Below, in pieces: positions 18,114 to 21,098 of a stretch of DNA of 21,098 bases; position 1 is the stretch's first letter; each line of letters opens with the position of its first letter. This DNA comes from a virus: IMG/VR virus record IMGVR_UViG_3300010354_000831, positions 1 to 21,098 of that record; one strand, 5' to 3'. The translations under genes and the position numbers were made by a program. The notes under the pieces were generated by a model, which saw only the letters and a program-made list of their open reading frames with translations, searched no databases and was not told the DNA's origin.

Positions 18114-18310
18114 TATGAGGAGTTCTGTGTAATAATCTTGTTTACTTCCACCTCTTCATATTGCAAATCTTCCTTTACAATATTCGCACCTAACAAGTCA
18201 ACCATTCTGTGCAACATCTCCCAAGTTTCAGAAAATTTTGTTTCTGGTAAACTGTGGTAGATACACCTTCCTTTTGCGTAAATGTGATATAATTTTTCTT
18301 GTGATCTCAT
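18110..18310 (-). CDS. Small protein, 66 aa, resembling the 51-aa protein at 17138-17293
   Basis: Begins MRSQEKLYHIYAKGRCIYHS and continues through an alpha-helical, acidic half (KEDLQYEEVEVNKIITQNSS). I recall relatives (KKYHIYAKxxCLYHNLxEEEF ... LSYEEVEVNK) in cyanomyoviruses as short proteins of unknown role. The N-terminal half matches the 51-aa product downstream of the glycosyltransferase gene, so the two are probably paralogues. The ribosome site is a CCGGAA motif 9 nt before the ATG, part of the 21-nt left arm of the inverted repeat, so the start region itself is inside a repeat. No membrane segment. Confidence 0.8.
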   Translation of the reverse strand: MRSQEKLYHIYAKGRCIYHSLPETKFSETWEMLHRMVDLLGANIVKEDLQYEEVEVNKIITQNSSY

Positions 18311-18325
18311 AAAAATTTTTCCGGA
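18305..18325. repeat. Inverted repeat, left arm
   Basis: TCTCATAAAAATTTTTCCGG plus one A. Its reverse complement recurs at 18585-18604 with one T fewer in the T-run. This arm covers the ribosome site and the start codon (ATGAGA) of the 66-codon gene on the minus strand. Confidence 0.85.
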
Positions 18326-18334
18326 ATTTTTTTA

Positions 18335-18550
18335 TTATTTTTTCACTGCATTATATATGACGACTATAAGGATTCCAAGTGGCACTCCAATAATTCGGAA
18401 TACCTTATCAGGATATCGTATTAACCATCCAGCAAAGACAACCTTCCAGAAATTCCAATATGGTTTATTTCTTTTTTCTCTTCCGCGCACCATTTGTCTT
18501 TGCTTGTGACTTACATGATTTGCAGCGTTTATCTGGGCGCGACTTACCAT
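18335..18550 (-). CDS. Small membrane protein, up to 71 aa
   Basis: Single-pass membrane protein: a polar, basic N-terminal part, an amphipathic aromatic stretch (KPYWNFWKVVFAGWLIRYP, residues 29-47) and a strongly hydrophobic helix near 50-68 (VFRIIGVPLGILIVVIYNAV) ending in two Lys. I do not recognise it. The start is uncertain. ATG 18550 has GGTGG 11 nt upstream, but the first 19 codons overlap the 36-codon CxxC ORF in another frame. An alternative in-frame ATG at 18493 (MVRGREKRNK) would reduce the overlap to 29 nt but has only a weak ribosome site. A host-membrane function such as inhibition or lysis control is possible but not shown. It lies inside the inverted repeat. Confidence 0.68.
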   Translation of the reverse strand: MVSRAQINAANHVSHKQRQMVRGREKRNKPYWNFWKVVFAGWLIRYPDKVFRIIGVPLGILIVVIYNAVKK

Positions 18551-18575
18551 TTTTATGAATCCACCTAGTAAACAT
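18465..18575 (-). CDS. Tiny basic CxxC peptide, 36 aa, overlapping the membrane-protein gene
   Basis: An ORF reading MFTRWIHKNGKSRPDKRCKS followed by CKSQAKTNGARKRKKK. It has one CxxC (Cys18, Cys21), no other Cys, and about 40% Lys/Arg, so a half-zinc-finger or simple RNA/DNA-binding peptide is plausible. The start is supported by CCGGAG 8 nt upstream, a better ribosome site than either candidate start of the overlapping membrane-protein gene. The composition is far from random for an out-of-frame shadow, which is why I list it. If real, its last third overlaps the other gene in a different frame on the same strand. I know of no named family. Confidence 0.55.
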   Translation of the reverse strand: MFTRWIHKNGKSRPDKRCKSCKSQAKTNGARKRKKK

Positions 18576-18584
18576 TTTTTATAC

Positions 18585-18604
18585 TCCGGAAAATTTTTAT
18601 GAGA
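18585..18604. repeat. Inverted repeat, right arm
   Basis: TCCGGAAAATTTTTATGAGA, the reverse complement of the left arm at 18305-18325 except for one missing base in the homopolymer. On the plus strand it presents a ribosome-site-plus-ATGAGA arrangement like the start of the 66-codon gene, but only a 14-codon frame follows. Confidence 0.85.
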
Positions 18605-18613
18605 TTGATATTT

Positions 18614-18634
18614 AGAGGTCGAATTGTCACCTCT
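18614..18634. other. Perfect short hairpin
   Basis: AGAGGT and ACCTCT form a perfect 6-bp stem around a 9-nt loop. It lies just outside the right arm of the inverted repeat and downstream of the 26-codon ORF on the minus strand. There is no T-tract after it on the minus strand, so it is not a standard intrinsic terminator; it could be an RNA processing or stability element. Confidence 0.4.
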
Positions 18635-18658
18635 GTAGGTTAGGGTAGTTTGGGTTTT

Positions 18659-18739
18659 TTATAACCGCAACGCCGCCACAACGATATAAACAACCGCCAT
18701 AAAACACTGCCAAACCACTGTCATCACCAAGTCTAACAT
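18659..18739 (-). CDS. Possible tiny transmembrane peptide, 26 aa
   Basis: Reads MLDLVMTVVWQCFMAVVYIV then VAALRL. It is almost wholly hydrophobic, with a single acidic residue near the start and Arg near the end, a plausible one-pass membrane peptide. It follows the 46-codon gene at 18779-18919 on the same strand after a hairpin. There is no convincing ribosome site for the first ATG; a second ATG at codon 6 has GGTG close upstream. A weak TTGACA/TAGACT pair with an 18-nt spacer overlaps the start. It is included because the stretch is otherwise empty and the codon pattern is gene-like, but it could be chance. Confidence 0.4.
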   Translation of the reverse strand: MLDLVMTVVWQCFMAVVYIVVAALRL

Positions 18740-18743
18740 ATAA

Positions 18744-18770
18744 GGGCACAGAGTGTCAAACCCCGTGCCC
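18744..18770 (-). other. GC-rich hairpin after the 46-codon gene
   Basis: GGGCAC and GTGCCC pair in a 6-bp GC-rich stem around a 15-nt loop, 9 nt beyond the TGA at 18779. The position suggests transcription termination or mRNA 3' protection, but no U-run follows (TTATATG), so a full intrinsic terminator is not supported. Confidence 0.4.
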
Positions 18771-18778
18771 CTAAATGA

Positions 18779-18919
18779 TCAGAACTCGATTGAATCTGCA
18801 GTGGGTTCGTTATAAGAAATCGACTGCTGATTGTCCTCTGCGAGAGTATCCAGAATCTGAAGAATCTCAGCACCAGTATTACCTTGTGCCAGCAGAGAGA
18901 TGAGAACTTGCTTAGACAT
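18779..18919 (-). CDS. Small acidic protein with GNTGxEILQILD motif, 46 aa
   Basis: Reads MSKQVLISLLAQGNTGAEIL in its first half, then QILDTLAEDNQQ and an acidic tail ending SIEF. I recall this GNTGxEILQILD pattern in very small proteins found in many cyanophages, where it probably forms a short helical fold; function unknown. The start at 18919 fits that pattern, though the upstream sequence (TTCTTCTTTATTATG) lacks a Shine-Dalgarno sequence. It is the last member of a same-strand chain with the 53-, 84- and 57-codon genes, probably read from the promoter at 19729-19757. A GC-rich hairpin follows the stop. Confidence 0.75.
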   Translation of the reverse strand: MSKQVLISLLAQGNTGAEILQILDTLAEDNQQSISYNEPTADSIEF

Positions 18920-18998
18920 AATAAAGAAGAAAAGTGTCAATGAAGAAGTGAACGGTAAGTGTCTTTATAGGGCGCATCTTATTCCCTTTCGCAATACC

Positions 18999-19160
18999 TT
19001 ACTGTACGACTGCTAGAGTGTCAGCATAACGGTAGAACTTGCGAACCTCATCATAAGAAACTGTGATGGGTTTGATGACAACGGAAGGACGATTGATGGC
19101 ATCAGAGCATTGCTTACAGATCTCATCAAAAGTATACTGAGACTGAGGAATGTAACGCAT
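18999..19160 (-). CDS. Hypothetical protein, 53 aa
   Basis: Reads MRYIPQSQYTFDEICKQCSD then AINRPSVVIKPITVSYDEVR and a short tail KFYRYADTLAVVQ. It has two Cys three residues apart (CKQC) but no partner pair, and no membrane segment. I do not recognise it. Codon use and GC content match the neighbouring 84- and 57-codon genes. The ATG at 19160 is 42 nt beyond the stop of the 84-codon gene; no strong ribosome site is seen, and the leader contains AAGTATCACTC, a possible weak remnant of the leader element described at 19491-19510. Probably co-transcribed with its neighbours. Confidence 0.72.
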   Translation of the reverse strand: MRYIPQSQYTFDEICKQCSDAINRPSVVIKPITVSYDEVRKFYRYADTLAVVQ

Positions 19161-19202
19161 GAGAGTGTGAGTAACTGTGTGTTGAGTGAGTGATACTTAA
19201 GA

Positions 19203-19457
19203 CTAGAAATCGAACACGTCAGAGTTAATCTGAATCACGTTCACTTTCGGATCGGCAAACTTAACGCCGTCCTTCGTTTCACGCACTCCATAATCCTCAT
19301 AAAGACGATTTACAAGGGTTTCATAATCACCACACTCAGCAGCAAGGTGATACAAACTCTCATCATTGTTGATCCAGAGAGCAACATTCCAGGTCTCATA
19401 ATTCTCCCAACCGTTATACTCAGTGGAGAGAACATTGCGTTGGAAAGTGGTTGTCAT
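19203..19457 (-). CDS. Small phage protein with GWxNYETWNVALWI motif, 84 aa
   Basis: The block GWENYETWNVALWINND (residues 16-32) is a signature I recognise from small phage proteins, found in T4-like and other phages and even some plasmid genes, of unknown function (a DUF family). The rest is helical and acidic (LAAECGDYETLVNRLYEDYG), ending in DVFDF. It is likely a soluble early protein. The ATG at 19457 fits the family; the leader has no Shine-Dalgarno sequence but instead CGCTCCCA, also found before the 104-codon gene, together with the 20-nt element at 19491-19510. Confidence 0.85.
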   Translation of the reverse strand: MTTTFQRNVLSTEYNGWENYETWNVALWINNDESLYHLAAECGDYETLVNRLYEDYGVRETKDGVKFADPKVNVIQINSDVFDF

Positions 19458-19490
19458 TTGGGAGCGATGTGTGACCCTTACACTATAGGG

Positions 19491-19510
19491 ACACTTTCGA
19501 CGATACTAAC
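19491..19510 (-). promoter_or_regulatory. Conserved leader element, copy 1
   Basis: On the minus strand GTTAGTATCGTCGAAAGTGT, identical in 19 of 20 positions to the copy at 20814-20833. It begins 34 nt upstream of the 84-codon gene. A TATAGT hexamer follows 16 nt after TTAGTA, so it may be part of an early promoter; an operator or leader RNA element is equally possible. Immediately downstream CCCTATAGTGTAAGGG can fold into a short hairpin. Confidence 0.65.
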
Positions 19511-19526
19511 AATAATACCCTGATAA

Positions 19527-19700
19527 TCACCAACGGTCAGGTGTACTTAGGTCCTCGACGTAAGCATCACACTTCTCTGCAGGTTCCAACTTGAATAACT
19601 TCTCCCAATCAATCTGGTGGGGGTCGAAGTCACCGAACACTGATAGATCTAGAGTGATCCTATAACGCTGCTTCTGCGCTTGACTATAAGCAACTGACAT
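19527..19700 (-). CDS. Small conserved-looking protein, 57 aa
   Basis: Reads MSVAYSQAQKQRYRITLDLS, then VFGDFDPHQIDWEKLFKLEP and an acidic end (EKCDAYVEDLSTPDRW). I recall cyanophage proteins with YRITLDLSVxxDFDPxQIDWEKLF and YxEDL, all of unknown function. It looks like a small alpha/beta domain without membrane segment. The start at 19700 is supported by CGGAGCG 8 nt upstream and by a near-consensus sigma-70 promoter ending about 30 nt before it. It is the first gene of the 57-84-53-46 codon unit and the one closest to the divergent control region. Confidence 0.82.
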   Translation of the reverse strand: MSVAYSQAQKQRYRITLDLSVFGDFDPHQIDWEKLFKLEPAEKCDAYVEDLSTPDRW

Positions 19701-19728
19701 AAGTACGCTCCGAATGTGTTATGAGAGT

Positions 19729-19757
19729 AGTCTAAGATGCCTGAGGATTGTTGTCAA
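19729..19757 (-). promoter_or_regulatory. Sigma-70-like promoter, leftward arm of divergent pair
   Basis: On the minus strand TTGACA (19757-19752) and TAGACT (19734-19729) with a 17-nt spacer. Predicted start near 19722, about 20 nt before the 57-codon gene. The -35 box is within TGTCAAGTCC, which is repeated inverted at the rightward promoter. Confidence 0.75.
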
Positions 19758-19760
19758 GTC

Positions 19761-19829
19761 CTGTGGGATATTTATGCGGGGTCTGTGGATTTATGCGCGG
19801 GATCTGTGGGGATTTTGTGACAGCGGGGG
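19761..19829. repeat. Three CTGTGG...GCGGGG repeats, 21-22 bp apart
   Basis: CTGTGG starts at 19761, 19783 and 19804. Each copy is followed by an AT-rich core (GATATTTATG, ATTTATG, GGATTTTGTGACA) and then a G-run (GCGGGG, GCGCGGG, GCGGGGG). The spacing is two helical turns, so a protein would contact the same face at each copy. All three lie exactly between the two divergent -35 boxes. The strand bias is strong: the plus strand is G-rich. Confidence 0.7.
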
Positions 19830-19831
19830 AC

Positions 19832-19860
19832 TTGACATTTTCGCGGGGTGCTGATACAAT
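19832..19860 (+). promoter_or_regulatory. Sigma-70-like promoter, rightward arm of divergent pair
   Basis: TTGACA (19832-19837) and TACAAT (19855-19860) with a 17-nt spacer, a near-perfect host promoter on the plus strand. No plus-strand gene follows within the window: the first ATG (in ACAATGCGG) opens only 19 codons. The transcript would start near 19867, run through the TTTTCCACA inverted repeat and the AT-rich tract, and then be antisense to the 75-codon gene. Confidence 0.72.
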
Positions 19861-19902
19861 GCGGTTAAAGATCACAAGACCTGAGCACATTAAAATCAAT
19901 AC

Positions 19903-20003
19903 TTTTCCACAATTATAACACTTTCTGTGGAAATTGTGGAAAACAATATAATCAACTCAAATACGTTTTTTAATACATTTTTAATTGATTTTTAACATAA
20001 AAA
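19903..20003. other. DnaA-box-like cluster with 12-bp inverted repeat and AT-rich tract (candidate origin)
   Basis: Three nonamers of the TTTTCCACA type occur in 41 bp: TTTTCCACA on the plus strand at 19903-19911, ATTTCCACA on the minus strand at 19926-19934 and TTTTCCACA on the minus strand at 19935-19943. The outer two extend to a perfect 12-bp inverted repeat (TTTTCCACAATT / AATTGTGGAAAA, 17-nt loop). TTTTCCACA is, as I recall, the DnaA box form reported for Synechococcus. From 19944 to about 20010 the GC content drops to roughly 15%. Together with the 343-nt gene-free setting (19701-20043) and the promoter aimed into it, this resembles an origin, or alternatively a strong regulatory RNA hairpin. 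Confidence 0.45.
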
Positions 20004-20006
20004 CAT

Positions 20007-20034
20007 AAAAAAAGAGAGGTTTTATCCCCTCTTT
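20007..20034 (-). terminator. Intrinsic terminator after the 75-codon gene
   Basis: On the minus strand AAAGAGGGG pairs with CCTCTCTTT (9 bp, one G-U), loop ATAAAA, followed directly by a run of T (seven T including the end of the stem). It starts 10 nt beyond the TGA at 20044. It would insulate the genes on its right from the divergent control region. Confidence 0.8.
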
Positions 20035-20043
20035 CAAGTATAA

Positions 20044-20271
20044 TCAATCAATGCCTAATCTGTACCTTGCGTATTCTTTTGCTTCCTTTCTTGACTTGAA
20101 TCGTGCTTGCTTACCATCAAATCTTAGGGGTTCAAACTTATACCTTAGTTGGTTGTTATGTATAATCTTTCGACTGTAAAAGTAGAGAGCAAACATACCT
20201 TCTTGCTTCTCATCTTTGGTCTTTTCCTTGTTAATAATGAACGGAAGATTAACAGTGGTAAGAGTGATCAT
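20044..20271 (-). CDS. Hypothetical basic protein, 75 aa
   Basis: I do not recognise it. The N-terminal part looks like beta strands (MITLTTVNLPFIINKEK), the middle is aromatic (EGMFALYFYSRKI) and the C-terminal third is strongly basic and helical (ARFKSRKEAKEYARYRLG), which would suit binding to nucleic acid. There is no membrane segment long enough to be certain. The ATG at 20271 lies 13 nt after the stop of the 58-codon gene; the leader repeats the ACTGAATCTATCA sequence found before the 58-codon gene. An intrinsic terminator follows the stop, so this is the last gene of its unit. Confidence 0.72.
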   Translation of the reverse strand: MITLTTVNLPFIINKEKTKDEKQEGMFALYFYSRKIIHNNQLRYKFEPLRFDGKQARFKSRKEAKEYARYRLGID

Positions 20272-20284
20272 TTGAGTGATAGAT

Positions 20285-20461
20285 TCAGTTAAACCAATGT
20301 GCTAATTCAGCAAGTTCTTCAGCAACTTGTTCTACATTATCAACAGTGAGTTGAGATAACAGTTGATCTATATCTTCTTGAGGAACATAATACAAATCAC
20401 CGTTAATTTCACTTGCAATTTGTTGTGCTTTATCGAGGCAGATTTGATGAAGTTCAGACAT
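20285..20461 (-). CDS. Hypothetical acidic protein, 58 aa
   Basis: Reads MSELHQICLDKAQQIASEIN at the start, then GDLYYVPQEDIDQLLSQLTV and ends EELAELAHWFN. It is highly acidic and predicted almost entirely helical, probably a small two- or three-helix bundle. Such acidic miniature proteins of phages sometimes act as inhibitors of host enzymes, but nothing here shows that. The start at 20461 is 7 nt after the stop of the 104-codon gene, without a Shine-Dalgarno sequence, so translation probably continues from the upstream gene. Confidence 0.75.
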   Translation of the reverse strand: MSELHQICLDKAQQIASEINGDLYYVPQEDIDQLLSQLTVDNVEQVAEELAELAHWFN

Positions 20462-20468
20462 GATAGAT

Positions 20469-20783
20469 TCAGTTCAGACGCATACCAGAGAAGAAAGGAA
20501 TCGTTGCTCCATTGTAGTTAATGAACCACTGACCTTTCTTTTGGAAGATATACTCACCAGGGCAACCGTGCTCCTGGAGAAGTGCATTAAGGCGAGACTT
20601 TGTGGTTGCTGATTGATAGCCACCATCGAACAATTCGATCCAGGTTTCACCAATCCGTGCAATCAGATTACCATACAGAAACACATCAGAAGTGTTAGTA
20701 TAAGAAACAACTTGAGTGTTGTCTTTCTTCCAATCAACTTGCTTGTTGATTGCTTGATTCATTTGCTTTTCGATGACTCGCAT
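20469..20783 (-). CDS. Conserved-looking phage protein with ELFDGGYQSATTKSRLNAL motif, 104 aa
   Basis: The N-terminal MRVIEKQMNQAI is followed by a beta-rich domain with NTSDVFLYGNLIARIGETWI, then ELFDGGYQSATTKSRLNAL (residues 50-68) and a C-terminal QWFINYNGATIPFFSGMRL. I recall the pattern MRTIEQQMNxAI...WKxxNTxV...LFDGGWQSxTTKSRLNAL from several marine phages, always as an unknown protein that may be an early factor. The frame overlapping it on both strands is a shadow. The leader carries the conserved element at 20814-20833 and CGCTTCCCAC just before the ATG, with no Shine-Dalgarno sequence. Confidence 0.85.
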   Translation of the reverse strand: MRVIEKQMNQAINKQVDWKKDNTQVVSYTNTSDVFLYGNLIARIGETWIELFDGGYQSATTKSRLNALLQEHGCPGEYIFQKKGQWFINYNGATIPFFSGMRLN

Positions 20784-20813
20784 TGTGGGAAGCGTTGTGG
20801 TGATACTACTGGT

Positions 20814-20833
20814 ACACTTTGGACGATACTAAC
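20814..20833 (-). promoter_or_regulatory. Conserved leader element, copy 2
   Basis: On the minus strand GTTAGTATCGTCCAAAGTGT, 19 of 20 identical to the copy at 19491-19510. It begins 31 nt upstream of the 104-codon gene, almost the same distance as copy 1 from its gene (34 nt), and touches the stop of the 46-codon gene at 20835. Confidence 0.65.
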
Positions 20834-20834
20834 T

Positions 20835-20975
20835 TTAATTGTTTGTGATTACAGGTCCAATGACATCACAAAACTCCATCAGAAAGTAATCAATCGACAG
20901 ACCAAGTTCAGATGCTTCAGAATAGAATTGATTGTATTGTTCTGAAGTGAGAGTAAAGAAATCAGTTTCAATCAT
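20835..20975 (-). CDS. Hypothetical acidic protein, 46 aa
   Basis: Reads MIETDFFTLTSEQYNQFYSE, then ASELGLSIDYFLMEFCDVIG and PVITNN. Acidic, with Phe/Tyr-rich amphipathic helices and one Cys. I do not recognise it. The start overlaps the last 8 nt of the 42-codon gene upstream, so translation is probably coupled; no independent ribosome site is clear. It ends just before the conserved leader element of the 104-codon gene. GC content and codon use resemble the neighbouring small genes. Confidence 0.7.
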   Translation of the reverse strand: MIETDFFTLTSEQYNQFYSEASELGLSIDYFLMEFCDVIGPVITNN

Positions 20976-21096
20976 GAGGTTGAATAATGTCTGCTACAGT
21001 GTGCAATGTGTTGGCAGTGATGTTACGAACTCCTGGTGATAGGAATAATGCAACGATGAAAATGAGTGCAATAGTTTTCACTTTGGATGGACTCAT
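20968..21096 (-). CDS. Small membrane or secreted peptide, 42 aa
   Basis: Reads MSPSKVKTIALIFIVALFLS then PGVRNITANTLHTVADIIQP and HD. A short basic N-terminus, a 13-15-residue hydrophobic core and a following LSPGVRN give either a single N-terminal membrane anchor or a signal peptide, though no clear AxA cleavage site is seen. The ATG at 21096 shares a base with a possible TGA of a preceding gene (TGATG at the very edge), which would be coupling, but that gene is outside the window. No ribosome site can be judged. Confidence 0.68.
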   Translation of the reverse strand: MSPSKVKTIALIFIVALFLSPGVRNITANTLHTVADIIQPHD

Positions 21097-21098
21097 CA

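Noticed and set aside
17404-18132. Three plus-strand frames (65, 127 and 91 codons) over the glycosyltransferase gene.
   Set aside because: They are shadows of a clear enzyme frame on the minus strand, have no ribosome sites, and encode low-complexity His/Gln-rich or Cys-poor sequence without family features.
18600-18644. Plus-strand ORF of 14 codons starting at the right arm of the inverted repeat (MRLIFRGRIVTSVG).
   Set aside because: Too short to support, and the resemblance to the start of the 66-codon gene is limited to the repeat itself.
19481-19491. CACTATAGGGA on the plus strand, identical to the core of the phage T7 promoter.
   Set aside because: T4-like phages have no T7-type RNA polymerase, the upstream half of the T7 consensus is missing, and the bases are part of a small hairpin (CCCTATAGTGTAAGGG) in a conserved leader.
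20613-20945. Plus-strand frame of 110 codons.
   Set aside because: It runs antisense across the 104-codon gene, its leader and the 46-codon gene, and has no ribosome site; the minus-strand proteins have recognisable motifs.
1-21098. tRNA genes, CRISPR arrays, insertion sequences and cyanophage photosynthesis genes.
   Set aside because: I looked for cloverleaf-like sequences, regularly spaced direct repeats of 25-40 nt, transposase-like frames and photosystem protein motifs and saw none; repeats found are either within protein modules or the short ones listed.

Overview
The window looks like part of the genome of a T4-like cyanophage, a contractile-tailed virus of marine Synechococcus or Prochlorococcus. 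The evidence is a low-GC baseplate wedge block in T4 order (gp25, gp6, a giant protein in the gp7 position, gp8), T4-type late promoters (TATAAATA), and a series of very short genes of kinds I recall from cyanomyoviruses. A related T4-like virus of another marine bacterium cannot be fully excluded. Every gene I accept lies on the minus strand, so transcription runs from high to low coordinates.

Right part (about 18.6-21.1 kb): a dense set of mostly unrecognised genes of 26-104 codons, probably early. They are read from host-type sigma-70 promoters and from two copies of a conserved leader element. Between 19701 and 20043 is a gene-free stretch. It holds two divergent TTGACA promoters whose -35 boxes form a perfect 10-bp inverted repeat, CTGTGG repeats spaced 21-22 bp apart between them, a cluster of three TTTCCACA boxes resembling cyanobacterial DnaA boxes (two of them in a perfect 12-bp inverted repeat), and an AT-rich tract ending at an intrinsic terminator. 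This is the most intriguing part of the window: it looks like a regulatory switch and/or replication origin.

Middle (about 15.9-18.6 kb): a probable GT-A glycosyltransferase gene with its own sigma-70 promoter, flanked by two small genes that look paralogous. After it come overlapping small genes (51, 46, 69 and 199 codons) and an 82-codon gene. Just upstream, a 20/21-nt inverted repeat brackets a pair of overlapping small ORFs (a CxxC basic peptide and a membrane protein).

Left part (1-15.9 kb): the late structural operon. gp25 and gp6 abut with no gap, and 4 nt later comes a single 3998-codon gene for a giant virion protein built of repeated modules plus a YHYH domain. gp8 follows behind a perfect late promoter and runs off the left edge. 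Together these proteins should build the baseplate wedges that hold the tail fibres and trigger sheath contraction.
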